Assembly: GCA_943787375.1 (NCBI GenBank)
Contig: CALSME010000009.1
Span: 27,434 to 91,433, forward strand
Length of the DNA stretch: 64,000 bases
DNA from: an uncultured Polaribacter sp.
Lineage (GTDB): Bacteria > Bacteroidota > Bacteroidia > Flavobacteriales > Flavobacteriaceae
Direction: 5' to 3'
Shown: positions 32,828 through 42,201 of the stretch, one piece after another
Position numbering within the stretch: the stretch's first letter is position 1
How the letters are laid out: each line of letters begins with the position of its first letter
The notes under the pieces: model-generated
Told to the model about the DNA's origin: nothing
Seen by the model: only the letters and a program-made list of their open reading frames with translations
Database searches by the model: none
Position numbers and translations under genes: made by a program

Positions 32828-33313
32828 ATGAAAAGAAGTATCCTCCTTTTGATCCTTTGTACAGCTATTTTTAGTGGTTGTGAAAAAGACGATTTTTGTA
32901 CAAAAGATCCAGTAACCCCTAAGTTAGTGCTACGGTTTTATGATGCAAACGATCGAAATCAATTAAAAAAAGCTGAACGTTTGTCTATTTGGGCTGCTGG
33001 AAAAGATACCATTCCAACCTATAGAAGTGTTGCTTTAGACAGTGTTGCAATTCCATTAAACACTACGACAATAGAGACTGTTTATCATTTAAAAATAAAT
33101 GATTTCGACGGAAATTTAGCCAGCAATGAAACCGCTACTTTTACCATCCAATACACACCAGAAGAAGAATTTGTATCAAGATCATGTGGTTTTAGAGTCA
33201 TATTTAACGACGTTGGTTTTTCGACAGATACGAGTTGGATTCAAGATTTTACCCCTGCTCTCCTCACAACAATAGACAATCAAAGCACAGCACATGTTCA
33301 GATATTCCATTAG
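32828..33313 (+). CDS. DUF6452 family lipoprotein
   Basis: A lipoprotein of 161 residues: MKRSILLLILCTAIFSGC gives an SPII signal with Cys18. A Cys-containing N-terminal segment (EKDDFCTKDPVTPKLVLRFYD) and the later VSRSCGFRVIFNDVGF are the DUF6452 hallmarks; the remaining two cysteines may pair. The function is unknown. Its end overlaps the start of the next gene by 20 bases, which implies translational coupling. The order RlmD, DUF6452, DUF6048 is common in flavobacteria by my recollection. Confidence 0.85.
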   Translation: MKRSILLLILCTAIFSGCEKDDFCTKDPVTPKLVLRFYDANDRNQLKKAERLSIWAAGKDTIPTYRSVALDSVAIPLNTTTIETVYHLKINDFDGNLASNETATFTIQYTPEEEFVSRSCGFRVIFNDVGFSTDTSWIQDFTPALLTTIDNQSTAHVQIFH

Positions 33314-33998
33314 TTTTATTTTCTTGTTGGTTTGTTCGCTTGGGTATACTCAAGAGAAAGCAATGGAAGTTCCATCAGTAGAGAAGGATTCTTTAGTTTA
33401 TAAAACCGCCTACGGACTAAGATTGGGTGCAGACATTAGCAAACCTATATTAGCTTCATTTAATGGAAATTATACTGGTTTTGAATTGGTAGCCGATTAT
33501 CGAATTAATAAAAAAATATACGTTGCCGCAGAAATAGGCTTTGAAGAGAAAACTTCAGTAGAAGAATATTCCAATTCAACTTCCAAAGGAAATTATATCC
33601 GTGTTGGTTTTAACTACAATGCATATGACAATTGGTTAGACATGAACAACGAAGTTTTTACAGGGGTTCGCTATGGGTTGGGCATATTCGATCAAACCTT
33701 AAACAGCTATACTCCCAATGTAAATTCACTCTATTTTCCATCAGAATCCATAAATGTATCCATTACAGACAGTGGATTAACGGCGCATTGGACCGAATTT
33801 ATTGTGGGGATAAAAGTAGAAACTTTACGGAACTTATTTGTGAGTACAAGTATCTCCTATAAAATAGTACTGGCGGTAAACGATCCAGAAAATTTTAAAA
33901 CACTTTTTGCTCCGGGTTTCGGTAGAATTTTTGAAAGCGGCACCGGTTTTGGATTTAACTATACGATCTCATACTTAATTCCATTCACAAAAAAATAA
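33294..33998 (+). CDS. DUF6048 outer-membrane beta-barrel-like protein
   Basis: A 234-residue exported protein (signal to ~19, FIFLLVCSLGYTQ). Alternating beta strands such as YGLRLGADISKPILASF, FELVADYRINKKIYVAAEIGF and GNYIRVGFNYNAYDN, with a C-terminal FGFNYTISYLIPF strand, look like an eight-stranded outer-membrane barrel. The family is DUF6048, of unknown function. It overlaps the DUF6452 lipoprotein gene by 20 bases, and the two products probably act together in the outer membrane. Confidence 0.85.
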   Translation: MFRYSISFIFLLVCSLGYTQEKAMEVPSVEKDSLVYKTAYGLRLGADISKPILASFNGNYTGFELVADYRINKKIYVAAEIGFEEKTSVEEYSNSTSKGNYIRVGFNYNAYDNWLDMNNEVFTGVRYGLGIFDQTLNSYTPNVNSLYFPSESINVSITDSGLTAHWTEFIVGIKVETLRNLFVSTSISYKIVLAVNDPENFKTLFAPGFGRIFESGTGFGFNYTISYLIPFTKK

Positions 33999-34054
33999 TT
34001 CCATTCCACCTATTTTTTGTAACTTTAAAACATATTTTATTAAATCAGATACCT

Positions 34055-35002
34055 ATGAATAAAATACCCAGCGTAAATTTAGCCGACTTTCTTTCTAATG
34101 ATCCCATAAGAAAAGAGAAATTCATCAATGAAATTGGTCATGCTTATGAAAACATTGGATTTGTAGCGTTAAAAGGACATTTTTTAGACGAAGCACTAGT
34201 TGAGAACCTCTATCAAGAAATTAAAAACTTTTTTGACTTGCCAGTTGCTGTAAAAGAAAAATATGAAATTCCAGGTATCGGAGGTCAAAGAGGTTATGTT
34301 TCTTTTGGGAAAGAGTCTGCAAAAGGAAGAAAAGAAGGAGATTTGAAAGAGTTTTGGCATTTTGGACAATATGTAGACAAAGCTTCAAAATATGCAGAAG
34401 AATACCCAGAAAACGTAACTGTAGAAGAGCTAGCCCGTTTTAATGAAGTAGGGAAACAAACCTACCAAATGTTAGAAAAAACAGCGAAATATGTATTGCG
34501 GTCTTTATCCCTACACTTAGGATTGGATGAAACTTATTTTGACAACTTCATCAAAAATGGAAATAGCATCCTACGACCGATCCATTATCCACCAATAGAA
34601 ACAGAACCGAAAGGAGCCGAAAGAGCTGCCGCACATGGAGATATTAATCTCATTACTTTATTAATGGGAGCGCAAGGAAAAGGCTTGCAGGTTCAAAACC
34701 ATAAAGGAGAATGGATTGATGCCGTTGCAGCACCCGATGAATTAATGATTAATGTGGGAGATATGTTGTCTAGACATAGTAATAACAAGTTAAAATCGAC
34801 CATACATAGAGTGACAAACCCTCCCAAAGAAATGTGGGGAACATCGCGGTATTCTATTCCGTTTTTTTTACATCCAATATCCGCAATGAAATTAGATGTT
34901 TTAGAGAATTGTATTGATGAAGCAAATCCAAAAAAATACGAGGACATTACTGCTGGTGATTTTTTAAATCAGCGTTTAAAGGAATTAGGATTAAAAAAAT
35001 AA
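34055..35002 (+). CDS. 2-oxoglutarate/Fe(II) oxygenase, isopenicillin N synthase family
   Basis: A non-haem iron oxygenase of the isopenicillin N synthase-like family, 315 residues. The N-terminal DIOX_N part has IPSVNLADFLSND and FDLPVAVKEKYE. The Fe(II) ligands lie in AAHGDINLITLLMG (H and D) and STIHRV (H); TSRYSIPFFL gives the RxS motif for 2-oxoglutarate. The substrate is unknown; relatives oxidise diverse small molecules. It appears to be transcribed alone, ahead of the SUI1 gene. Confidence 0.92.
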   Translation: MNKIPSVNLADFLSNDPIRKEKFINEIGHAYENIGFVALKGHFLDEALVENLYQEIKNFFDLPVAVKEKYEIPGIGGQRGYVSFGKESAKGRKEGDLKEFWHFGQYVDKASKYAEEYPENVTVEELARFNEVGKQTYQMLEKTAKYVLRSLSLHLGLDETYFDNFIKNGNSILRPIHYPPIETEPKGAERAAAHGDINLITLLMGAQGKGLQVQNHKGEWIDAVAAPDELMINVGDMLSRHSNNKLKSTIHRVTNPPKEMWGTSRYSIPFFLHPISAMKLDVLENCIDEANPKKYEDITAGDFLNQRLKELGLKK

Positions 35003-35082
35003 AGCGTTGTTTTTCAAGTTTGATATTCAAGATTCACCAAACTGAATACTGCAACTAAAACTGAATAGTACAAATTAAAAAA

Positions 35083-35406
35083 ATGGATTTTAAAGAGCAA
35101 CTTAAGAACTTATTCCCAGAGCATGAGGAATCTCCAGAACCCATAAAAGATGTCGCGACAATCTGGTTACAAGAGGACCCAATTATTTGCAAATATGAAA
35201 AAAGAAAAGGAAAACCCATTACTATTTTAGAAGGCTATACAGGCGCAACTTCTGATTTTAAGACCTTGGCAAAAGAAATTAAAACAAAACTTAGTGTAGG
35301 TGGAAGTTTTAAAGAAGATAAAATTATCATACAAGGAGACTTTAGAGACAAAATCATGGGCATGCTAACCAAAAAAGGGTTTAAAGTAAAACGTGTTGGC
35401 GGTTAA
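35083..35406 (+). CDS. SUI1/eIF1-like translation factor (YciH family)
   Basis: A 107-residue protein with a C-terminal SUI1 domain: KRKGKPITILEGYTGATSDF, KTKLSVGGSFKEDKIIIQGD and GFKVKRVGG. The family includes YciH and archaeal/eukaryotic aIF1/eIF1, which act in start-codon selection or stress translation. The N-terminal ~35 residues are acidic and probably flexible. It begins the run SUI1, nucleoside phosphorylase, binding protein, with spacings of 8 and 0 bases. Confidence 0.93.
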   Translation: MDFKEQLKNLFPEHEESPEPIKDVATIWLQEDPIICKYEKRKGKPITILEGYTGATSDFKTLAKEIKTKLSVGGSFKEDKIIIQGDFRDKIMGMLTKKGFKVKRVGG

Positions 35407-35414
35407 AAAATAAT

Positions 35415-36284
35415 ATGGCTATACAACAATCCGAATTAATTTTAAATGAAGATGGTAGTATCTATCACCTAAACTTGAAACCAGAAAATATCGCTAAAGA
35501 CATTATTTTTGTTGGAGATCAAGATCGAGTTGATAAGATTACCCACTTATTTGATACGATAGAATTTACCACTCAAAAAAGAGAATTCAAAACCACTACC
35601 GGAACTTACAAAGGAAAAAAAATCACTGTGATTTCAACAGGAATTGGTCCTGACAATATCGACATTGTTTTAAATGAATTGGATGCAATCGTAAATATCA
35701 ATCTAGCAACAAGAACATTAAAAGAAACATTTACTTCGTTAAACATTGTTCGAATTGGTACCTCAGGATCTTTGCAAAAAGACATTCCCGTAGATTCGTT
35801 TTTAATGAGTACGCATGCATTGGATTTAAACGGAATGCTACACGCGTATCAAACAGCAGCAATTTCAGATACAGAACTCGCAACTGCCTTTGCAAAACAC
35901 ACCAATTGGAGCTCTCAAAAACCAGCCCCTTTGGTGATTGAAAACAGTCAAATACTTGAAGATAAATTATCCTCAAAAATTATTTATAAAGGGATGACTG
36001 CAACTGCTGGAGGCTTTTATGGTCCGCAGGGTAGAGTGTTGCGCTTAGCGCTTCAGGATGCTGAATTGAATGCTAAAATAGACCAATTTCAACACAACGA
36101 AATGCGAGTTACCAACTTAGAAATGGAAACTTCAGCTATTTATGGCTTGTGCAAATTACTAGGACACAATGCCTGTTCTATGAATGCAATAATTGCCAAC
36201 AGAGCCAATGGTACTTTTAGTAAAGACTACAACAAAGTAGTTGAAGATTTAATATTGTATACCTTAAATAAATTGGTGGAATAA
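35415..36284 (+). CDS. nucleoside phosphorylase (uridine phosphorylase-like)
   Basis: A 289-residue enzyme of the PNP/UDP phosphorylase family, splitting nucleosides with phosphate. Motifs are FVGDQDRVDKI (phosphate site), STGIGPDNIDIVLNEL, IVRIGTSGSLQKDIPVDSFL and the ribose-binding TNLEMETSAIYGL. The substrate, probably uridine or a related nucleoside, is not fixed by sequence. It follows the SUI1 gene by 8 bases and its stop is immediately followed by the ATG of the binding protein. Confidence 0.92.
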   Translation: MAIQQSELILNEDGSIYHLNLKPENIAKDIIFVGDQDRVDKITHLFDTIEFTTQKREFKTTTGTYKGKKITVISTGIGPDNIDIVLNELDAIVNINLATRTLKETFTSLNIVRIGTSGSLQKDIPVDSFLMSTHALDLNGMLHAYQTAAISDTELATAFAKHTNWSSQKPAPLVIENSQILEDKLSSKIIYKGMTATAGGFYGPQGRVLRLALQDAELNAKIDQFQHNEMRVTNLEMETSAIYGLCKLLGHNACSMNAIIANRANGTFSKDYNKVVEDLILYTLNKLVE

Positions 36285-37145
36285 ATGATTTCTTTAACTG
36301 TAGCTGGTGTTCCAGAGCATTTTAACTATCCTTGGTACCTCACACTAAAAAACAAAGAATACACAAAAAACAACATTAACCTGCGATGGAAAGATTTCCC
36401 AGGAGGCACAGGAGCCATGTGCAAAGCCCTACGAGCTGGTGAAGTAGACATTGCAATTGTGTTAACAGAAGGCATCATCAAAGACATTGTAGCAGGAAAC
36501 CCTTCCAAAATTGTACAAACTTATATAGAAACTCCTTTAATTTGGGGAATTCATGTTTCTGCAACTTCCTCCTTTCAAAAAAAGAAAGATTTGGAACATG
36601 CAACCATAGCCATTAGCCGATTTGGTTCTGGATCGCATTTAATGGCCATTGTAAATGCACACCAACAGGGTTGGGATATTGAAAAACTACAATTTAAAGT
36701 CGTTGGAAATTTACAAGGTGGCATCGATGCACTTGTCAATGGTGAAGCAGATTATTTTATGTGGGAACATTTTACAACAAAACCATTTGTAGACAATGGT
36801 ACTTTTAGAAGAATTGGCAACTGCCCTACTCCATGGCCATGTTTTGTTGTAGCCATTAGAGATGAAGTTTTAGCAACGAATTTTAAGGAAGTTCAAACAG
36901 TTTTAAAAATCATTAATACTGCAACCAAAGATTTTAAAAAAACAATAAATATTGATGAAATACTCGCTGATAGATACGAACAAGAGCTATCCGACATTCA
37001 ACGATGGTTAAAAATTACAAAATGGAATTCGGGAAAACCCATCACCAAAAATTTAATTACACGAATTCAAAATAAAATGATTGCCCTTAACGTTATCAAA
37101 AAGAAGAAAAATTCAGCAGATTTTATAAAAAATATGTACATTTAG
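36285..37145 (+). CDS. periplasmic-binding-protein-like fold, cytoplasmic (NMT1/ABC substrate-binding type)
   Basis: A 286-residue protein of the type 2 periplasmic binding fold, resembling substrate-binding proteins of nitrate/thiamine-precursor ABC systems. Support comes from WKDFPGGTGAMCKALRAGEVDIAIVLTEG, AISRFGSGSHLMAIVNA, VVGNLQGGIDALVNGEADYFMW and PWPCFVVAIRDE. It has no signal peptide and no permease or ATPase neighbour, so it is probably a ligand-binding or catalytic cytoplasmic protein. It is translationally adjacent to the nucleoside phosphorylase, which hints at a pyrimidine- or thiamine-like ligand. The ligand is unknown. Confidence 0.8.
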   Translation: MISLTVAGVPEHFNYPWYLTLKNKEYTKNNINLRWKDFPGGTGAMCKALRAGEVDIAIVLTEGIIKDIVAGNPSKIVQTYIETPLIWGIHVSATSSFQKKKDLEHATIAISRFGSGSHLMAIVNAHQQGWDIEKLQFKVVGNLQGGIDALVNGEADYFMWEHFTTKPFVDNGTFRRIGNCPTPWPCFVVAIRDEVLATNFKEVQTVLKIINTATKDFKKTINIDEILADRYEQELSDIQRWLKITKWNSGKPITKNLITRIQNKMIALNVIKKKKNSADFIKNMYI

Positions 37146-37163
37146 CCTGTAAAAGACATCCCC

Positions 37164-37316
37164 ATGAAAAAAGCAATTAGTATTGTAATTTGTATTTTAG
37201 GAATCCTTTGTGTATTATCTTGTCGAAGCACAAGTAGTTCATGTGGTTTAGCAGACAATACAACCAATGGGACAAGCGCTCAAAAAATGGATTTTAGTTC
37301 ATTGGAGACTGTATAA
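37164..37316 (+). CDS. very small lipoprotein
   Basis: A 50-residue lipoprotein: MKKAISIVICILGILCVLSC is a good SPII signal, followed by RSTSSSCGLADNTTNGTSAQ and a short end. It starts 18 bases after the binding-protein gene on the same strand. Such tiny lipoproteins are common in flavobacteria and have no known function. Confidence 0.6.
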   Translation: MKKAISIVICILGILCVLSCRSTSSSCGLADNTTNGTSAQKMDFSSLETV

Positions 37317-37398
37317 TTTCAATCAAAGAAAGACCAATAGCACCCTCCTATTGTTCAATTTTTCATGATTAATCGGAAGAACTATGCGTAGGAGAAAA

Positions 37399-38061
37399 TC
37401 ACCAACTAATTTCTACTTTATCAAGCGATTTTAAAACTGCATTTGTTTTCGAAAAATGCTTGCTTCCAAACCATCCTCTCCAAGCACCTAAAGGTGACGG
37501 ATGTGGTGCTGTAAAAATAGTATGTTTCGAGAGATCTATCAATTTTGTTTTACTTTCTGCAAACTTCCCCCAAAGTAAAAAAACAACATTTTCTTTTTGT
37601 TGTGATATATGCGCAATCGTAGCATCAGTAAATGTTTCCCAACCTTGTTTCTGATGACTTCCTGGTTCCTGTGCCCGCACTGTTAACGTTGCATTTAACA
37701 ACAAAACACCTTGTTTTGCCCAATTTTCTAAATTCCCTGTTTTAGGAAACTCACAGGATAAGTCTGTAGACAATTCTTTAAAGATGTTCTGCAAAGAAGG
37801 GGGATATTTAATTCCCTCATTTACAGAAAAACACAATCCATTTGCCTGTCCTTCCCCATGGTAGGGATCTTGACCAATAATTACCACTTTTAAAGCATCA
37901 AAAGAACAAAAGTTAAAGGCTGCAAATATGGCTTCTTCATTTGGAAAACAAGCGTTCTTTTTATATTCTGTAGTTACAAAATTAGCCAACTTTTTAAAAT
38001 ACGCTTTCTCAAATTCAATTTGAAGTATATTTTTCCAGCTATCGGCAATTTTTACCTGCAT
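37399..38061 (-). CDS. ung: uracil-DNA glycosylase
   Basis: Family 1 uracil-DNA glycosylase, 220 residues, removing uracil from DNA at the start of base excision repair. Motifs: VVIIGQDPYHGEGQANGLCFSV (water-activating Asp in GQDPYH), LLLNATLTVRAQEPGSH, VFLLWGKFAESK and the HPSPLGAWRGWFGS loop with the catalytic His. It is complete and monocistronic, convergent with the plus-strand cluster before it. Confidence 0.97.
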   Translation of the reverse strand: MQVKIADSWKNILQIEFEKAYFKKLANFVTTEYKKNACFPNEEAIFAAFNFCSFDALKVVIIGQDPYHGEGQANGLCFSVNEGIKYPPSLQNIFKELSTDLSCEFPKTGNLENWAKQGVLLLNATLTVRAQEPGSHQKQGWETFTDATIAHISQQKENVVFLLWGKFAESKTKLIDLSKHTIFTAPHPSPLGAWRGWFGSKHFSKTNAVLKSLDKVEISW

Positions 38062-38186
38062 TGTTTCTTATTTTTGTAAATGAGTTTAAAAGTATTTAGA
38101 AGCGTTACCAAAATACAATCGATAGTGTTAATATCGTAAAAGGTAAAATGCTTTACTCAGAATTTTAATACCTCAAAATTACAAAA

Positions 38187-40394
38187 TTGATACCAAATAT
38201 TTCAAATAAAACATTACAAGATTTAGAGTTTGCAACGGTTTTACAGCATGTAGCAGAATATTGTATTACTGGGCTAGGGAAAGAACGTGTCTTCGAAACA
38301 ACTCCGATTACCTACAAAAAAGGACTTTTTAAAGAACTGAATTTGGTCAACGAATACCTTTCTTCCTTTCAAAGTGAAAATCGTGTTCCCAACCATGGGT
38401 TTGACGATGTTACCGAGAGTGTAAAGCGTTTGAAAATTGAAAATAGTTTTATAGAAACCACGGCATTTCTAAAAATAGCCGCCACTTCACTAACTGTCAA
38501 TGAACACCTTAAGTTTTTTAAGAAATTAAAAGTACAGTTTCCAACTTTTTTTGACCTCACACAGAAGATTGAATTCACCAGCTATATCGACGATGAGATT
38601 AAAAAAATTATCGAGCTAAGTGGTGAAGTAAAAAACAATGCTTCTAGTAGTTTAAAGCAAATTCGAAAGGACATCAATCATGTACGAGGAAAAATTGGTG
38701 CAAGTTTTACCAGTGCTTTGTCAAAATCTATTGGGGCTGGTTTTTTAGATGACATCAAAGAAACTGTTGTAGACAACCAAAGAGTGTTGGCCGTAAAAGC
38801 CATGCATCGAAGAAAAGTTTCAGGAAGTTTGTTAGGGTCTTCAAAGTCTGGTGGAATCGTCTACATTGCTCCGCAGGCAACCCTTGCTTATAGTAGAGAA
38901 TACCAAAATTTAGTTTATGAAGAAAAACAAGAAGTTGTAAAAATATTACGTGAATTGGCGACTACAATTCGCCCTATGACATCGCTTTTAGAAGAGTACA
39001 TTGTCTATTTAACGCACATAGATGCTGTTGGTGCGAAAGCAAAATACGCCAAAGAAAGCAATGCTGTTTTGCCAAAAATATCCAAAGAAAAGAAGATCTA
39101 TTTTAAAAATGCACTACATCCTGTTTTGTGGCGAAAAAACATGCAGCAGCAGATCGAAACGATACCGCAAACGATTCAATTGAACCAAAAACAGCAAATT
39201 ATTGTAATTTCTGGTCCCAATGCAGGTGGAAAAAGCATCACGTTAAAAACCATTGGCTTGCTGCAGATTATGCTACAAAGCGGTCTTTTAATTCCTGTTG
39301 ATGAACGAAGTGAAACCTATATTTTTGAAAGTATTCTTACTGATATTGGAGATAATCAATCCATAGAAAATCAGCTAAGCACCTATAGTTATCGACTAAA
39401 AAACATGCGTGCTTTTTTAAGAAAGTGCAACGCAGAAACCTTATTTCTAATTGATGAATTTGGTACTGGATCTGATCCAGAATTAGGAGGTGCATTGGCG
39501 GAGATTTTCTTAGAAGAATTTTACAATTATGGGGCCTTTGGGATCATTACTACCCACTACTCCAATTTGAAGGTATTGGCTAATGAATTGGAAAATGTAA
39601 CCAACGCAAACATGCAGTTTGACGAGCGTTCTTTGGAGCCGTTGTACAAATTATTTATCGGACAAGCGGGAAGCTCATTCACCTTTGAAGTGGCGCAGAA
39701 AAATGGAATTCCATACAGCATAATCAACAAAGCTAAAAAGCGAGTAGAAACAGAAAAAATTAGATTGGACAAAACCATTTCTAAACTGCAAAAAGAAAGA
39801 AACCGATTGCAGAAAAACTCAGACAACTTAGAGAAACAAAAGATACAAGGACAAGAACATCTAGAGAGCTTGCAAGAAAAAGATGATAAGATTCAGGCAA
39901 AATTAGCTGGTTTTCAAGAATTGTATGACAACAATCAGAAAATGTTGTCTTTAGGTAGAAAAACAAATGAGTTATTGAATAAATATTTTCAAACCAATAA
40001 TAAAAAAGAACTTACAACCAATTTCAACAAATGGGTTGCCGATGAAAAAGTAAAACGTGCTAAGAAAAATCCTGAAAAACTGACCACAAAAACTCAAAAA
40101 CGAAAAGCTAAAACCGTTGAAAAACAAATGCGACAGGTCATAGAGAAAGTTGAAAAAGAAGTTTTACAAAAGGTGGTTGAAGTTCGCAAAGAGAAAAAAG
40201 TAGTCGCGGCAAAAGTGGCCAAAGAAAAAGCGGCCTATAACTATAAGATAAACGATCGTGTGCGTGTTGTTGGCTCAAATGCTATTGGAACCATTGATAA
40301 AATTGAAAAGAAAAAAGTGGAAATTAACTATGGCTTTTTTACCACAAAAACAACAATTGATAAATTGGAGTTTGTAGAAAAATCAAAAAAATAA
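38187..40394 (+). CDS. MutS2-like ATPase without Smr domain, TTG start
   Basis: A MutS2-family ATPase of 735 residues, not a mismatch-recognising MutS because the N-terminal domains are missing. Motifs: NKTLQDLEFATVLQHVAEYC at the start, core helices ~30-300, Walker A SGPNAGGKSITLK, LSTYSYRLKNMRAFL, Walker B LFLIDEFGTGSDPELGGALAE and THYSNLKVLA. A long coiled coil (~520-690) ends in a small KOW-like domain (DRVRVVGSNAIGTIDKI). The usual C-terminal Smr nuclease domain is absent. MutS2 acts on branched DNA or, in some bacteria, stalled ribosomes. The start must be TTG at 38187, since no ATG precedes the conserved N-terminus. Confidence 0.9.
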   Translation: MIPNISNKTLQDLEFATVLQHVAEYCITGLGKERVFETTPITYKKGLFKELNLVNEYLSSFQSENRVPNHGFDDVTESVKRLKIENSFIETTAFLKIAATSLTVNEHLKFFKKLKVQFPTFFDLTQKIEFTSYIDDEIKKIIELSGEVKNNASSSLKQIRKDINHVRGKIGASFTSALSKSIGAGFLDDIKETVVDNQRVLAVKAMHRRKVSGSLLGSSKSGGIVYIAPQATLAYSREYQNLVYEEKQEVVKILRELATTIRPMTSLLEEYIVYLTHIDAVGAKAKYAKESNAVLPKISKEKKIYFKNALHPVLWRKNMQQQIETIPQTIQLNQKQQIIVISGPNAGGKSITLKTIGLLQIMLQSGLLIPVDERSETYIFESILTDIGDNQSIENQLSTYSYRLKNMRAFLRKCNAETLFLIDEFGTGSDPELGGALAEIFLEEFYNYGAFGIITTHYSNLKVLANELENVTNANMQFDERSLEPLYKLFIGQAGSSFTFEVAQKNGIPYSIINKAKKRVETEKIRLDKTISKLQKERNRLQKNSDNLEKQKIQGQEHLESLQEKDDKIQAKLAGFQELYDNNQKMLSLGRKTNELLNKYFQTNNKKELTTNFNKWVADEKVKRAKKNPEKLTTKTQKRKAKTVEKQMRQVIEKVEKEVLQKVVEVRKEKKVVAAKVAKEKAAYNYKINDRVRVVGSNAIGTIDKIEKKKVEINYGFFTTKTTIDKLEFVEKSKK

Positions 40395-40478
40395 GTGATG
40401 TGAAATTCACCTTAGAATGTTGTGTTTTAAAACGCAATCATTAGAATGGAGTTCAAATAATATAGAGTACCCTAGCAA

Positions 40479-42191
40479 CTACTCATTTAAAAAAACATTA
40501 TACTCAAGCGTAAGAAGATCTGCTTTTAAATGGGCTGTTGTCGTATCGTTTTTCCACAGAATATCTATTTTGCTATCAGAGCTATCATTAATCGTTACGC
40601 TTCCTAAAAACGCCTTTGAAGTGTTTCTTAATCGGATTAAATCTAACTGCTTACAGACAATTTCTGTTTGCAATCCTTCCTCAATATCTTTTAGAGAAAG
40701 TGTGGTTCTGTTGATTTCCTTATGTCCGCCTTCTCCTCCTTTATCTGCCGCTTCATAATCATTTTTTCCAGCAAAAATATCTAAATACCAGATTTGTGGT
40801 ATTCCAGGCATAAATAATTGAATGGCTCTTGCTAAGAGTAATTTTTTTTCATCCTCACCCAAAGCACTAAAAAAGGTAGCGTTTACTTGATAATAGGAAA
40901 TCTTTTTCCCAGAAGAATCATATAAGTTTTTAACTCGACCACCTCGTGCTAAAATGGTCTCCATGATTTCTTCAATTTCAGCGTCTTCAAGCAGTCCTTT
41001 GTTATAAATATTGTTGACTTCTTTTCCTTTTAAATCTAATACAGGAATTCCATCATGACAGCCTAGCATATTTACTGTTTTATATCCTTTGCTAACAATT
41101 TCTTTTGCCCAACGTATCAATGCACTACTGTTTGCTTTTTCTAAGGTATGAATGACTAAACCGGGTAAGAAAAAATCATAAATATAATAGCCTTTCTCTG
41201 CGACTTCATCATGCAAATGCAATCCGTATTCGGCATGAATTTCAGGCAAAAGCATTAAATCATTTTTCTTTGCAATTTTCTTGATGCGCTCCAGATATTC
41301 CCAGGTTCCTGGTTTGTTGAAAAAATTTGTTTTACCAATCTCTTTATGCAAATAAGCAAAGGCATCGAGGCGTAATATTTTACCTCCAAAATCACTTACT
41401 TTTTGCAATGTTTCTCCATAAAAATCCCAAACCAATTCGGAATTTCCATTCACGTCCATTTGCCCTAAATAAGTATTGTTCTTTTGAACCACTTTCATGA
41501 TCTCGGGTTTCATTGAAGTACAATCTACAAAATCCAAGGCATCTAAATCTTCTTTGTTTTGAATTGCCATATTGATTTTCTCACAAATCAACTTTGCTTT
41601 TGCCAATGAAAGTCCTTCGATGTCTTTTAATGCGTCAACTTGTATCGTATTTTGAGTGATTTTTTGATAAAAAGTATTCCAATAAGGTATCTCTTTTCCA
41701 TTTGGAAAAGGAACTTTTAAAATAGGTAGTCCTGACTTTCTCATGAATAATTTATTGAGAAATGAAGGATTTGGAATCACAACTCCATCTGCATTCTTTT
41801 TTCCTGTACCCATCCAAAAGGTATTCCAATTAATGAAAAAATCTTTGTATTTTGATTGTGCACCGTGTTTTAATAAATCTTTAAATTGAGGAGATGCTAC
41901 AGATAAATGGTTTAAAACAATATCAAACTTCAATTGAATATTTAAGGCTGAAAGCGCTTTTAAATCCTCTTTTGAAACGAGTGCTTCGTTTAAATTGTAG
42001 TCGATAATGGAGAAACCTCTATCAAGATCACTATTAAAAAAAGTAGGTAATACATAAAACAAGGAAAAAACATCTTTGAATTCCGGCTTTTGAAGCATAG
42101 TAACAATGTCACTTAAATTAGCACCAATACTGTCTGGGTAGGCATTTAGCATTACTCCCTTTGAAATAGGTGTCGTAGAAGTCATATTCAT
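40479..42191 (-). CDS. sucrose-phosphorylase-like GH13_18 enzyme
   Basis: A GH13 enzyme most like sucrose phosphorylase, splitting a glucoside with phosphate to give glucose 1-phosphate. Family features are KGVMLNAYPDSIGANL, LRLDAFAYLHKE with the nucleophile Asp (~276), LLPEIHAEYGLH with the acid/base Glu (~315) and MLGCHDGIPVLD (~378). At 570 residues it is longer than the usual ~490: about 60 residues (~185-245, with DIEGLSLAKAKLICEKI) are inserted before the LVWDFY strand. Glucosylglycerate or glucosylglycerol phosphorylase are alternatives. A PfkB sugar kinase gene lies 10 bases upstream, which suits phosphorolysis of sucrose followed by fructose phosphorylation. Confidence 0.8.
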   Translation of the reverse strand: MNMTSTTPISKGVMLNAYPDSIGANLSDIVTMLQKPEFKDVFSLFYVLPTFFNSDLDRGFSIIDYNLNEALVSKEDLKALSALNIQLKFDIVLNHLSVASPQFKDLLKHGAQSKYKDFFINWNTFWMGTGKKNADGVVIPNPSFLNKLFMRKSGLPILKVPFPNGKEIPYWNTFYQKITQNTIQVDALKDIEGLSLAKAKLICEKINMAIQNKEDLDALDFVDCTSMKPEIMKVVQKNNTYLGQMDVNGNSELVWDFYGETLQKVSDFGGKILRLDAFAYLHKEIGKTNFFNKPGTWEYLERIKKIAKKNDLMLLPEIHAEYGLHLHDEVAEKGYYIYDFFLPGLVIHTLEKANSSALIRWAKEIVSKGYKTVNMLGCHDGIPVLDLKGKEVNNIYNKGLLEDAEIEEIMETILARGGRVKNLYDSSGKKISYYQVNATFFSALGEDEKKLLLARAIQLFMPGIPQIWYLDIFAGKNDYEAADKGGEGGHKEINRTTLSLKDIEEGLQTEIVCKQLDLIRLRNTSKAFLGSVTINDSSDSKIDILWKNDTTTAHLKADLLTLEYNVFLNE

Positions 42192-42201
42192 AATTTAAAG
42201 A

